DNA of 60,000 bases from the NCBI RefSeq assembly GCF_030272615.1, contig NC_081412.1, positions 479,680,657 through 479,740,656 of the forward strand, written 5' to 3'. This DNA comes from Cryptomeria japonica (taxonomy: Eukaryota; Streptophyta; Pinopsida; Cupressales; Cupressaceae). The notes under the pieces were generated by a model, which was not told the origin of the DNA, ran no database searches, and saw nothing but the letters and a program-made list of their open reading frames with translations. This document shows positions 11,946-23,179 of this stretch, in pieces (position 1 is the stretch's first letter; each line of letters opens with the position of its first letter). Both the position numbers and the translations under genes were made by a program.

Positions 11946-13450
11946 CATGTAGTACCCCTGCCCTAATCAGATTCTAATCTCGGTTTGACCTTGGTTAGTT
12001 TACCATGTTATAATGTTATAGTTGGATGTTTTGATTATTGTGCATACCTGTTAATGTGGTTTTTGCATCAATTCTTATGTAAGTCTATTTGTTCTCCTAA
12101 TTCATGTTATTAATCTCGGGCTAACACTTTAATTATACATATATGTATGCATGTGTGACTCATGGTTGCAAGAGATATCAGGTATAGTACTGCATAGATA
12201 TGAGGTTCATCTCCGCCTGGATTCGCAGGTTCGAGTGTAACTCTTTGGTCCTTAGAGATTGGATTAGGTGGTCATAAGACCCTCGTTTTACCCTAGTCGT
12301 GCTCAAGTGAGCGTCATCAGTCGTTCGTTAGTTCCCCTTTGGTTGGGTATACAAGTCGTCTATCTGGTTGGCTTTCTTGGGTTGCGTGCTTTGTGTGTGG
12401 TAAAATTGAGTATATAATCTTTAGTGTTTAATTTGATTTAATGTGTGTTTACGCATTAGTAATTATGGGACTAAATTAAATAGGTTCCCTTTTGTGCGAT
12501 TAATCATTAATTAGAATTGCTCAATTCCTGTTTATAGCAAGCTCGATTAAATGGTTAATTTTAAATGATGAATTTATTCAGTTTATTATGCATTTTGAAA
12601 GGAAAGATTAAATTTTATTCAAAATAGAAATAATTTAACCTCTTTGGCATTTTGGAAATAGAAAGGTTAATTTCAATTAATTGAGAAAATCAAATTTAAT
12701 AAGAAGGTAGGTTGTTGCATATTTGAAATAGTTTGAAAAGAATGATTTTTGGATTTTATTTGAAAGAAAATATTTTAAATTCAAAAAAATGATTTTTGGT
12801 CAAACTTTTCCCATTAACCTAGGTTTTGGAAAATATTTGAGGGGATTATTTTTGGAGAGTATTTTGGATGGATAAATTTTTGGGCATTTTGGGGGAAGAA
12901 GGATTTCTTGAGCATGCAGGTTGGGCTCTTCATCAAATATTTCCCAAGATTGCTATATGAGGTAGGATTCTGGTTTATATCTTTGATTTCTTTGTTTATC
13001 AGAGTTTGTTTGGTTTTTGGAAGGTTTCTGGTTGTGTTTGTGATTATCTCATATATTTTGGGAAAAATGGAAGAGTTGTAGTTTAATTTCTGAATTTAAA
13101 CCCTCCTTGCTTCCTTTCCAAATATCCAGATTAAAATTTTGGTTGTTCTCAATAAACTTTGTTAAATCCCCATTGAATGTTCTCAGATTAAGTTTCATAT
13201 TGGAAATTAGTTTGATGTTTGGCAGATTGGTGGAATAGATTTGTGAGGAATGATTATTTGCCCAAATATGGCTTTGTTTGGAAAAAATATTGCATATCTA
13301 AAGGTTATTCAATAAAATTTTTATTATTATGAATACCATGGGTATTCTGGAAATTGTTTGTCTCAGTCTGAGATTGTTTTTTTAAATAATTGGAGTTTTA
13401 TATTTTTTTAAAAGTTTTTTATAAAAAAAAAAGAAGAATTTTCTATGTCT
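11946..13450. other. Insert between repeat copies 1 and 2, LTR-like start, no gene
   Basis: Similarity to repeat copy 2 stops at about 11,945, where TGTAGTACCCCTGCC begins. That start is LTR-like. The 1.5 kb that follow contain a GGTTCGAGTGTAAC string near 12,230, a TATATAATC near 12,412 and T/A-rich sequence, but no coding signature. No matching right end or target duplication was found, so this may be a truncated solo LTR. Confidence 0.4.
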
Positions 13451-13469
13451 GCGTGTTTGGGCGTGGGGA

Positions 13470-13575
13470 GCATTGGCTCTACCCACGTCCCCGTGGAATT
13501 CCACGACCTGTGGCTCCATGCTATGGAGACCACAACTTGTGGCTCCACACCGTGGAGGTCATAGCCTATGGCTCC
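13470..13575. repeat. Palindrome-containing tandem repeat (about 30 bp units)
   Basis: Three to four imperfect units each hold a GTGGCTCCAC...GTGGAG motif. Single units such as CTCCACACCGTGGAG are themselves near-palindromic. The array abuts the start of repeat copy 2. The frame 13,390-13,707 runs through it only because the repeat lacks stops. Confidence 0.7.
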
Positions 13576-14671
13576 ACACCTCAATTGATGAGGTCATGGG
13601 ATGTGAAAAAAAATCACCAATTCAAAGAAGCAAGGGCTCTAGCATCAACTAGAATAATTGCTATAGAAGAAAATAATATCATTGAAGCAATACTTGCGAT
13701 GGTCTAGGAGTTATAGCCTCTTTTGCAACATTCACTGTGCACAACACTACTATTATAGACAAAACTATTGTGCAACAAAACTTGTTTACCCTTGGCATTC
13801 CAAGGGTTGGGATTTGTCTAACAAAAATAGAGAAAAATCCAAGGCAATTGAGTACCAAGATTTGTCTAGGAGAGGGACATTTGAACCCTCATATGTGACC
13901 TCCAAATCATTTGACATGTGTCCATACCCTATTTCGAAGCCAACCAATTGCACGAATATGTGTCTTGTGCACAACAAACAATAAAAAAGTTTATAAGGCA
14001 AGTTCAATATTTACCTCGCTTTCTTTCTCATTAAACAATATGTTTTCTACAATTTCACTAATGAAAAAATATTTTGTTAACTAGAAAAAAAAAACCACCA
14101 TCCAACCATAAATTGAATCATTATCTTATTTTACATACAAAAAAACAAATGAAAACAAATCAATACAACTCTAAAGAAATTTTCCTATCATACAACAACT
14201 AAGACAAAAAAAATCTTACTAAAACTAGAGAGCAATAATTACAAAAGAACTCAATTGATGACTACAAATTTAATTGAGTTTTGAAGCTAAATGAAACCTT
14301 GGCCTGAGCAAGCCCAGTCTACAACCCGAGGTGGTAATAAGTTGGGGTATGGGGGCTCATCGTATCTTGAGCTAAGCTCTAGGTTGTTTGGTTGCCCCTA
14401 CTAGTTTGTGTGTGTGAGAGGGAGGGGGAGGTATATAAAATCGCTATCAATAAGAAATTTAAAACCATTAAGATTAATAGTAATGTTTCTATGAATAAAT
14501 GAAAGAATTTTAATAATGTCCATGAGACCCACAATCTAAAACAGGGAGAATCCATTTTTAACTTTTTAATTTTATTTGAATGATTAACATACGAGCTTTC
14601 AAAATGAAAGATAATGTAGGGACCCATTATGCCACGAATCCGGCACAACCACGTGAGAGGCAATCAAATTT

Positions 14672-14833
14672 AGACACGTCTATTCTGGTTCCAAAACAAT
14701 AGTATGGATTGACTAACACGCGTGTTAGTCACGCGTTTTACACCGTCAATTTTCTAATTAACGTCTGCGATTGACTAACATGTCACTAACATGTTGTACG
14801 AAAGGTCCATTTTGGAGCTAGAATAGACACAAC
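14672..14833. mobile_element. MITE-like element, copy 2
   Basis: The inverted arms GTCTATTCTGGTTCCAAAAC and, reverse-complemented from the right, GTCTATTCTAGCTCCAAAAT pair over about 20 bp. Internally it contains a palindromic CTAACACGCGTGTTAG. It interrupts a stretch that is continuous in repeat copy 3 (CAATCAAATCCTGCTCTAC near 16,988), which gives an empty-site comparison. The exact target duplication is unclear. Confidence 0.7.
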
Positions 14834-15144
14834 CTTGCTCTACAAACTCTCTTCCCTATTACAGTTGTCCACGTGAGAAAATATTTCAGCCTTGTTAGCA
14901 CAGCGGGAAACATGAGCACGAGGGTAGTACGTACACTTTTAATGTAAATGATAGGGACACCCATTGGCAGTATTTTGCACCACACAAAATTGGAGTTTTG
15001 CATTATTTTTATGTCGTATATTATGTAGCTACCAATAATGGATGAGTTTGTCCCGTATTTAAAAAATTATCTCTTCATTCTTTTGGTTTATGTTATGTTT
15101 GAGAGCTAACATTATTTGAAGATATCAAGTTTCTACAATCTATT

Positions 15145-15447
15145 AGTTTTGGAAAAGTTGTTATAGGATTAAATTGTGTGGTAGTTTTTGTATCAATATT
15201 TCAGATCATGTTCTATTATCCATCATCACGATGATTTAGTGTTATCAGATAGCACTCTATCATTCCAATGATGATAGTAGCACTTTGATAGCACTCAATC
15301 ATCATGATGATGGCAATAGCACTTAATCATTGTGATGATGGTGATAGCAGTCAATCATCTTCATGATGGCTAGTAAAACATGATCTAAAACGTTCATGCA
15401 AAAACTACCACATAATCTAATCCAAGCGCAACTCTTCCAAATAACAC
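15145..15447. mobile_element. Palindromic element 1 with GCATCAACGTTTC-type arms
   Basis: Arms of about 80 bp face each other. The left arm runs from TTGGAAAAGTTG through GTGTGGTAGTTTTTG to TTTCAGATCATG; the right arm repeats this as reverse complement with roughly 80% agreement. Between them are four to five ~35 bp units with GATAGCACTCAATCATC...GATGATGG. On the complementary strand the inner edge of each arm carries GAAAC-like boxes near GTTGATGC. Repeat copy 1 lacks it at the equivalent position. Confidence 0.7.
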
Positions 15448-15790
15448 CATTTTCAAGTTGTAACATAAGTTTTCCTTCAAAACTTGTTAAAATGGAAGAA
15501 TTCTTATCAAATGTTTAAATACCAATTTGAGTTGCGAGAATAGTTTTTAATCTAGAATTTTTTAATTTATTTTTAATGTTTTAGTTTTAAATTTCTACGA
15601 AATATGTATTAAAGATGTTCAAATATTCTGGATTTAAATTCACATGGTAATAAATTTTATCTTTTCTTTTATCTAATTTTTAATTTAGATTGAAATTATT
15701 ATATAAATTTTTTGATCATTTTAATGATATAAATTTTGGTAGTTTAATAGTAATACATTTTTATTTCTTGCACTTGTATTAAAAGGAGGT

Positions 15791-16500
15791 GCAATGATTA
15801 CACTAATTATAATTTATATATAGAATGTCTTATAAAGTTGATCGAAGGTCTATATTTGAATTTATAAGTACTTTATTGAAAAATTGTTACAACATAAAAA
15901 AATATGCACTAATTATTATTAATCAGTTATAGGTCTTCATACAATATTAGGTGGTGAATCTTGACTTGAGTTATTGTAGCAATCTTGGATGTCATGTCCA
16001 TCAGCGTGTTGAACATTGAATTTTGTTGAGTATAGAATTGGGGACATTGAACATTGATCCTAACTTTTGCAAGAGGTAGATGGTGTAAAGTATTTTGGAA
16101 ATCAAAGGATGAAACTTAAAAATGAGAATATAACATTGCAATTGGAGGACAAGAAATTGGACTTAGAATTCGATAGATTTGAAGCATCTATGCTATTTGC
16201 TATCCTAAAAAATGAATATGTTTGGTGCAATGGAGTAGCATATATGGGTAGAGGAGAGTCAATGCAATCAATCATAGTGGAAGTTCACAAAATATCCATT
16301 TTATGAAGTTCTCAATAATTAGTTAAAATGCAAAGGTTTGTCACATGTTACTAGCACCCCTTTATTGTCGAGTACTTGTAGGTATACCTAAATGATTCAA
16401 GCACCTTTATTGGATAGGTTTTTATATGAATTTATTAATAAAAACTATTCCAAATGAGACTATTTTGCACCCACAAATGATTAACATAAAACAACACAAC
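15791..16500. other. No gene seen
   Basis: This AT-rich sequence between two dispersed-repeat copies has only a 79-codon frame at 16,067-16,306. That frame has no recognisable domain and no homologous open frame in the other copies. Confidence 0.5.
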
Positions 16501-17310
16501 CACATAAAAAATACAATTCTCCTTATAGCTAGCAATGAGAAATTCAAGACCATTATAATTGAGGATGTGGCTAAACTGGCTCCAAAACTGTGATGTCGTA
16601 TGACGCAAACTTTCGTGTTATGCGGATTGAAAAATTGCAGAATAAGCTCAAAATGGTTGTGGGACTCGGTACAAAAACATTGCAGTCGTTGTCCCCCCTT
16701 GTGTATAACACGAAGGTTATTTTCGATGTACGACAATGTAGTTGAGTCATTTTTGAAACCAGAATAACTACGACCTATAATTAATAATAATATTTGAATG
16801 AATAATTGAAAGAATTTTAATGATGTCCATAAGACTAACACTTTAAAACTTTAAAAGAGTAAGAATCCATCGTCAACCATTTACAAGTTCTCTTGAATAG
16901 TTGAACGATTAACATAACCTTCCAAAATAAAAGAAAGTTGAGGGACCCATTATGTGGGACGCATCCGTGATACATCTACGTGACATGCAATCAAATCCTG
17001 CTCTACAAACTCTCTTCCCTTATCCAGCTGTCCACGTGAGTAAATATTTCAGCCATGTCAGCACGGAGGGAAACATGAGCACGAGGGGCGTACGGACACT
17101 TTTAATGTCACCCACACATCTGCTAAACAGGCTTAAATGTTCGTGGAATTTCTTTCATTGTGCCGCACAAAATTCGTACAAATACTTGTGACGACTTTAA
17201 TGAATTGAGACTCATATCTCAACACCATCGAAGGCAACAGAGTATATAAAATCTAGGTTGATTTTTTCTTAGAATACTACATAGCTGTCAATTGTTGTGA
17301 TGGTTGTTGA
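16500..17310 (+). repeat. Large dispersed repeat, copy 3, left portion
   Basis: From TATAGCTAGCAATGAGAAATT onward the sequence follows repeat copy 2 from about 14,445, skipping its SINE-like portion. It includes the GGACCCATTATG, CACGTGAG and AAACATGAGCACGAGG blocks. The stretch TTTTTCTTAGAATACTACATAGCTG near 17,262 is the counterpart of the site at which the 13.7 kb TIR element inserted into copy 4, so it acts as an empty-site reference. Confidence 0.7.
16561..16775. mobile_element. MITE-like element, copy 3 (215 bp) with TATAATT duplication
   Basis: The arms are ACTGGCTCCAAAACTG on the left and, as complement of the right, TTCTGGTTTCAAAAATG. Target duplication TATAATT is at 16,554-16,560 and 16,776-16,782. 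The same arms occur in copies at 11.13 and 14.67 kb. No protein is encoded. Confidence 0.7.
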
Positions 17311-17319
17311 TACCTTTTG

Positions 17320-17718
17320 TTTCAAAAATTGAACAAACAAAATCTATTGTTTGAAACAAAAAATATCAATTTTTGTTAGGAAATGTACCAATAGTTATTA
17401 GGAAATGTACCAATAATTGTTAGGAAATGTACTAATATTGTAAAAAGTAACCAATCAGGTGATGCCATATCAACTGCACAACTATTGAAGCCTTTTTTGC
17501 ACGCCTATTGGTCTCACTTTTTTTTGGGCTGTTTTGGACACCTTGGCAAAAAGCATGTTGATGTGGCACCATATTTGATGATGTGGCGTTGAAAGCTTAG
17601 TTATAAGTAGGGGACTTGCCAAGTAAGCTACTGTAAAAATTTGGGAGTGATTTGAAATTTCCACGTAGGATTTTGAGAAGCGCGAAGTTAGGGTGCTCAA
17701 CTACTAGTGCTCTTCCCC
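17320..17718. mobile_element. Right-end fragment of a GGGGAGAGGA-type TIR element
   Basis: The block interrupts repeat copy 3. Its right edge, reverse-complemented, reads GGGGAAGAGCACTAG followed by GAGCACCCTAACTT. This matches the terminal plus subterminal pattern of the element end at 22,539 and is likewise followed by TA. No matching left end was found, so the left part is deleted or degenerate. It contains a ~21 bp unit (TTGTTAGGAAATGTACCAAT) repeated three times at 17,373-17,437 and a hairpin around TTTGTTTCAAAAATTGAAC. Confidence 0.5.
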
Positions 17719-18220
17719 TATTATCTGTTCGTTCTTTTGATAAATGGGATTTGAACGCTACCTAAACGTGTTATGAATCAGCCATACCGAGTTAATAGAA
17801 ACGTACCAGGGTGAAAGTTGCATTTAATGTTTTTTGTTTTCTTATGTTTTATGTTTTGTTTCGATTACAATGTTCTCAATGTAATTTGAGTCTACAAGTG
17901 ATATATGCTTGTAAAAATTTAGTTAATGATTTCATTCTATTCTGATCTATGCAGATATTGATCTCAAGTTTTTGATCTGCCATCATCACTTAGTAACAGA
18001 TTTTGAGGTCATTTGTATAGTTGCAAATCTGAATCTTAAATTTTAAAATTTTAAATCAATTTTATTAGTTCTTGTGAATTGATCTAACATATATTTGTGT
18101 TGATTTCTGATTATGTAGTTGTATTTGAAGACATGAAGATGCACATTTAATCATATTTATTACTTCTTGAAAATAAAAAAGACCTTGTATTAAGAACATT
18201 AGTTTTCCACAATTCATAAT
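17719..18220 (+). repeat. Large dispersed repeat, copy 3, right portion
   Basis: The sequence resumes with CTGTTCGTTCTTTTGATAAA, matching copy 1 at 11,790 and copy 4 at 32,590. It continues through TAGTTGCAAATCTGAA and TTAGTTCTTGTGAATTG, both of which recur at 32,895-32,985. It ends where a palindromic element begins. Confidence 0.7.
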
Positions 18221-18222
18221 AG

Positions 18223-18400
18223 TTAGATATTGTTGTTTCTGATTTAGATTGTGTATATATTTTTGCATCAACATTTCAGATCATAGGATGATTAAAAGCT
18301 CATGAAATGGAAAGATCATCACACTTCATAAACTTTCTATCATTGAAATGTTGATACAAAAAATAATACACAATCTAAACCAAAAGCAACAATATCTAAT
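18223..18400. mobile_element. Palindromic element 2 with GCATCAACATTTC arms
   Basis: The left arm runs TTAGATATTGTTG...TTAGATTGTGTAT...TTTTTGCATCAACATTTCA. The right arm repeats it inverted to AACAATATCTAA. Arms are about 60 bp, apparently above 80% identical, around a ~55 bp centre. It belongs to the same family as 15,145-15,447. Confidence 0.7.
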
Positions 18401-18429
18401 ATCTTATATTTCAAATAATTAATAAAGAC

Positions 18430-18854
18430 AAACACAAAGATGTTATTGTGATATTTGAATAGACAGTACATGGTTAATAGTAATGTTAAATTGTTAACTT
18501 ACCCTTTCCAAATGATAATTATGGGACCCACCACCTGCCACGAAACCAGCGCATCCAGGAACTGGTGAACACATCCACGTGAGAGGGAATCAAATACTCA
18601 ACCATTTCTTTTCCTGAAAGCTTTGAAAAAATATGTGAGCACAAGGTATGTACGAACACTTTTAATGTTATTAATAGCTCTAATGGTTGACAGGCTTAAA
18701 CGCTCTTGGAAGTTCCATTGTTAGTATTCTGCGCCGCACAAAATACTTACAACACTTGTGATGACTTTAATGATATCTCAACACCATCGAAGGCAACACA
18801 ACAGAGACAATCTATCTATATTTTTTTTAAGTACACCATTCTTTTCATTTCTTA
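18430..18854 (+). repeat. Large dispersed repeat, copy 4, left half
   Basis: The sequence matches copies 2 and 3 through GGGACCCACCACCTGCCACGA, CACGTGAGAGG, GAACACTTTTAATGTTA and ATATCTCAACACCATCGAAG, ending at TTTCTTATA. The remainder of the same copy resumes at 32,541, so the intervening 13.7 kb is an insertion. Confidence 0.75.
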
Positions 18855-18929
18855 TAGGGGAGAGGAGTCAATACGCATGCACCCTAATTTCAGGGGTCCA
18901 TGTGGCACATAGAGACCAATTTTTTAAAC

Positions 18930-19250
18930 CGTCCATGTTGACCGCTGAGTTGGCAACCCAAAATCAAAAGTTGACATGCTACCGATGATTTTTTTCATGT
19001 CAACGCTGAGTTGTCATCCAAGTGGTCAAAAACAGGCCACTTCGGACCGTCGACCGGAACCTGAGTGGGCCCACCCCAAAACATGCCACGCTTTCTGTAC
19101 TCATTGAATGGGTTGGTCGCGTGGCGATCACTCACTTTTCCACCTTACCAACTATCTATTCCACCCAATTCTCCCGCTACCACATTCAAATTCCAACTGC
19201 ATTCACATTTACTATGTGTCACCTCGCGTTCACTGTCTCTACTCGGTTGC
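18930..19250 (+). repeat. Left subterminal repeat of the outer element; inverted copy at 23,180-23,520
   Basis: About 110 bp (from TGAGTTGGCAACCCAAAATC through CAACGCTGAGTTGTCATCCA) are near-identical to the reverse complement of 23,410-23,520. Another ~210 bp are weaker but clearly related, including CACATTCAAATTCCAACTG. The region is GC-richer than its surroundings. Open frames over it in both copies are in the same register but have no domain; it is more likely a promoter or 5' region. Confidence 0.75.
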
Positions 19251-19551
19251 ATTTTTCGAAGTGTTTTGCCTTCATTATGTTCGACCCCTCGTACATTGTC
19301 TCGAAGCCCGTTCATTTCCTTCTTGCGGAAGCTCCGTTGATGGTTTTGACTATTGCCACAACCTACTTGCCATGGACCGCCTTCAACCCAATTTTGGACC
19401 AGAACGTGCGCACCCAAAACTAGGTAACACCTCAGTGCATGCCCTATTTCGTAGGATTTTGTCTGCTTTTTTTTTAATTTTTTTGGGTTACGTTTTTGTG
19501 TTTGACTCCATTTTTTTTTTCTGTTACTCCCTCGCCACCTCTACTTCGTAG

Positions 19552-19630
19552 GTACAAATTCGAACGATGAGGATACCGAGGATCTACTTGCAGATGTTGA
19601 AGCGACTCATTTCCCCTTCGACCATGGTGA
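19552..19630 (+). CDS. Exon-like acidic segment, possible transposon gene remnant
   Basis: After a pyrimidine-rich stretch ending CTTCGTAG, the frame GTNSNDEDTEDLLADVEATH runs to an ATG-GTGAGG that looks like a splice donor. Base composition is closer to coding than the flanking sequence. It sits just inside the element's GC-rich left end, where a transposon gene could begin. Neither partner exons nor a domain could be identified, so this is tentative. The frame continues open for some 40 codons past the proposed donor. Confidence 0.3.
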
Positions 19631-20225
19631 GGAATTTTCCTCACCAAGGCTCACGAATTTGCAATGTTTTGTATTGTTTTCTTTTCCACATTTGTCCTCT
19701 TACTTGTTCGTTTAAAAATTGTTTTAACTGTTTGGCATTCTTCATAATTTTTTGTTTCTAAATGTTTGGCATTCTTCAGGAAAATTTTATGGTTGTTTTT
19801 TGTATTTTTTGAACACAAACTTATGTATTTATAAACACAATTACATACAAAAGGGAATCGCACTCCTTTGTCCAAGCATTACTGTAATTTTAATGGTGTC
19901 GTGTGACTAAAATTTTGGCTCATTTCGTCAAACAATGAATCTATTGGGAGTTTTGGCATCAATTTGCAACATCACTGTGGTTTAAAGGTTTAATGGTTTT
20001 GAATTTCACCGTTAATGTTTAAGGGTTTCATTTTACCATTAATGTTTCAAGGGTTCAAGTGTTTCAATTCTTTTGGTTGATTGTTAATGTATAATGGGTT
20101 TGCGGGTTTAAATGTTCATTTCATTTACGAATTCACTAGATTTACGCTATTAATTTCACATTTACTAACAAAAGGGTTTGACGAATTTAAAAGGGTTTCC
20201 AGGTTTCAATGTAAATGGAGCGGTG

Positions 20226-20560
20226 GGTCTTGGGAACTTTTGGAGGTGGTATTGGGTCCATGGCCAAGGATTTGGTGCCTTGCATCCAGGACACTCACTA
20301 AAGATATCAATATAGCTGTATACTCCGTCCCATAGCCTCCTCCCACCCACCCCTAGGGCTATGCCCTTAGAATAGTAGGGGCGTAGTCAAGGCAAGCTCA
20401 ACTGCACTCCATACAACTACCGTTCATTCAAGCAATGCCCAACTGCAACCATCATGGACTTGTTTTGCAAACAGGATCGAACCAGTGACTTAAAGGAGAG
20501 GATTAAGGGCAGTGCTTTTGCAACCCTTTCTATCACCCAACAATCTGAGCCATTGAAATG
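20226..20560 (-). mobile_element. Candidate tRNA-derived SINE
   Basis: On the minus strand TGGCTCAGATTGTTGGG (20,537-20,555) resembles a Pol III A box, and GGTTCGATCC (complement of 20,474-20,483) is a perfect B-box-type sequence about 70 bases downstream. The block interrupts sequence that otherwise consists of GGGTTTCAATGT-type repeats on both sides. The body continues to about 20,226. No poly-A/T tail or clear target duplication was seen. Confidence 0.4.
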
Positions 20561-20626
20561 ATAATGACAAGTTGGGCCTTCCTTCCTCTCCCATCGGTCG
20601 AGTTATTGAACCATTCGTAAGCAGTT

Positions 20627-20890
20627 GGCTTTAAAATTCACATTTACTGTCAAAAGGGTTTGACGACTTTTTAGTGTTTCACTGTTAATGTAAAAGGGTT
20701 CACATTTTTAGTTTTATTGAAAATTGGGTTTCCAGGTTTCAATGTTGGTTTTAAAATTCACATTTATTGTCAAAATGGTTTGACAGCTTTTCAGTGTTTC
20801 ACTGTTAATGTAAAAGGGTTCACATTTTTCAGTTTTATTGTAAATTGGGTTTCTAGGTTTCGATGTTGGCTTTAAAATTCACTTTTAAAT
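20627..20890. repeat. Tandem duplication, two ~120 bp units plus partial third
   Basis: Units starting GGYTTTAAAATTCAC begin at 20,627, 20,747 and 20,868. Each includes TGTTAATGTAAAAGGGTTCA and GGGTTTCNAGGTTTCNATGTT. Related but scrambled phrases extend from about 20,000 to 21,750. Confidence 0.85.
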
Positions 20891-21949
20891 CTTCCATTTT
20901 AGAAGGGGTTAATTGCATGCTCCATTGTCTTCCTTGTTTGAGGATTTAAATCAATGTGACCACTTTGAATCAGCTCCTTTGGTTTCAATTTCAATGTCGA
21001 ACTGTTAATGTATAGGGTTCACTTTTATTGTCCAATGTGTTTGATGGTTTCCAACTTCACTTGATTAATGGATTCACTTCATTCATTATGGGATTAACCT
21101 CATTCATTGTGGGATTCACTTCATTGTTTTAGGGTTCATTGTTAAAGTGATTCAGATTGCACATCTATGAAGTGTTCATTTTCATACGGTTTACATCTTC
21201 ACTATTCTAAAAACAATATTGTAGTGGTGTATAAATCAATGTTTCAATGTTGGCTTTCAAATTCACTTTTAAATCTTCCTTTTTCTAAGGGGTTAATTTC
21301 ATGACTCATTGTGTTCCTTCAGTTTCAATTTCAATGTTGAACTGTTCATGTATAGGGTTCACATTTTCACTTTTTTTGTCCAATGTGTTTGATGGTTTCC
21401 AACTTCACTTGATTATTGGATTCACTTCATTCATTATCTTATATGTCTTAGGGTATGTTTTTCATTCTCATGCGGTTTACATCTTCAATTTTCTAAAAAT
21501 AACATTGTCGCAGGGTATAAATCAATAAGTCATTGTGTTCGTTGTCAACTGGGTTTAAATCAACGTGAATACTTTTACATACTCATTGGGTTTCAATTAC
21601 AATTCTTCACTATTAATGTATATACGACTTCAACTTCTCACTTTTAATTTACAATGTGTTTTACGGGTTTCAATGTTGACTTGATTTTGGGATTCACTTC
21701 ATTTAGGGTTGCAATTTCACTTTTACTATTAAAGGGTTTATGGCTTATGGTTCACTGTTAAAGTAATTTGCATAACACTTTTGCATTGTGTTCATTGTCT
21801 AAGGGTTTACATTCTAATTTGTTGCAATCACTTCACATGTATCATACTTTTACAAATGCTTGCTAGATTTAATTTTGTAGTTGTGAAGTTCATTGAATAC
21901 ATTATGTATGTCCATGTACACAATTAATTATTAGGAATCCTTGAACCCT
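20891..21949. other. Degenerate internal repeats of the outer element, no gene
   Basis: The sequence is built from recurring phrases (GGGTTTCAATGTTG, TGGGATTCACTTCATT, CTTTTAAATCTTCC) without a constant period. No coding signature is seen. Confidence 0.6.
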
Positions 21950-22400
21950 TAAACATTAACAGTGAAATTGAATCCCTTATACATGTGTGAGTACAAATCA
22001 AGTATCTACCTATATGTGCATATATGTTTATACATGTACATGCATATATGTACATACATGTACATGCATAAATGTATGTACATGGATGTGCATATATGTA
22101 TGTGCTTGTACATGGAAATTGAATCCCTTATACATGTGTCAGTATAAATCAAGTATCTACCTAGAAGTATGTACATGTACATGCATATATGTATGTACAT
22201 GGATGTGCATATATGTATGTGCTTGTACATGAAAATTATTTCCCTTATACATTAACAGTGAAATTGAATCCCTTAAACATGTGTCAGTATAAATCAAGTA
22301 TCTACCTATGTTGTATGTACATGTACATGCATATATGTATGTACATGGATGTGCTTGCACATGGTAATATGTATGTGCACATGTGTGCATAGATGTGCAT
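21950..22400. repeat. Minisatellite, three 115-150 bp units with embedded TACATG/CATATA repeats
   Basis: Units start GTGAAATTGAATCCCTTA at about 21,960, 22,109 and 22,258. They continue with ATCAAGTATCTACCTA and end in TACATGTACATGCATATATG runs. They lie just outside the inner TIR element. Confidence 0.85.
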
Positions 22401-23179
22401 TCACATATGTAAATCCAGGGCAGCTACATATGTGCATGGATGTGCATGAACATATGTAAATATGCGCATGCATATATTTACTTTGACACGCATGCACATA
22501 TGTACACGTATATATGTAGATGTTTTCAGAGGTGAGTAGGGGAGAGGACCCAGGACGTGAGCACCCTAACTTTGGGGGTCCACATGGCACATAAAGTGGA
22601 CCTAGAGACCAAATTTTCAACCAGCCCACGTAGACTGCTGAGTTGGCTGCCCCAATTCAAAACCATCTGACAGTAAAACTGAAAATGTGAAATATGGCAC
22701 ATTAACCACTCATGCATATAATTCAGGATGCCACAATATTCTAGTGGATGTATATGCAAACGTGTTTGTATCTTTTTACATGTATATGCATATATTTATG
22801 TACATGTATATGCATATATGTATATACATGTGTGTATGTACATATTTGTGGTCCATATTGTTCAAGAGTGCAGAAGTACTAGTAATCAAAACACATGTAT
22901 AAGTAGCACAACCGAACTTGAAAGGTCCAAAAACTAGTTTTTTGTAGAGGAGTCTTTTGTTACATTCAATCCAATTCACATGTAATGTGATGATTGACCC
23001 AAGCTCTCAACAATTGGAACAACTACATTAAGTCACTGGATGAGGACATGCCATCCTCGTAATTGTAAACAACGAGGACATGTTGTCATTTGAAATCTTT
23101 GTAATCGTGATTTATGTTGTACTTTCACATTCATATTGAATGGTCTGTACAACACAATTATCAAGTATAAATGTTTTCA

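Larger units (their letters stand above)
13573..15790 (+). repeat. Large dispersed repeat, copy 2 (most complete)
   Basis: This is the reference copy of the family. Its 5' half matches copy 1, its middle (14,455-15,060) also matches copies 3 and 4, and its tail (15,540-15,790) matches the first 240 bases of the window. A MITE (about 14,672-14,833) and a palindromic element (15,145-15,447) are inserted in it. A CACGTG occurs in the shared block near 14,650. No conserved reading frame was found. Confidence 0.8.

Noticed and set aside
11946-13572. Complete solo LTR between repeat copies 1 and 2
   Set aside because: The start TGTAGTACCCC is LTR-like, but no TG...CA right end with a matching target duplication was found, so only an LTR-like start is reported.
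16067-16306. 79-codon plus-strand frame
   Set aside because: No recognisable domain, no nearby exon or promoter signal, and nothing comparable at the same place in the other repeat copies.
19022-19551. Three overlapping plus-strand frames of 91-147 codons
   Set aside because: They lie in the GC-richer subterminal repeat. The inverted copy at 23,161-23,511 is open in a related frame, but neither shows a domain or sensible codon pattern, so an untranslated 5' or terminal region is more likely.
22006-22979. Frames rich in Tyr, His, Met and Cys around the 22 kb minisatellite
   Set aside because: Stop-free translations of TACATG/CATATA repeats, on both strands.
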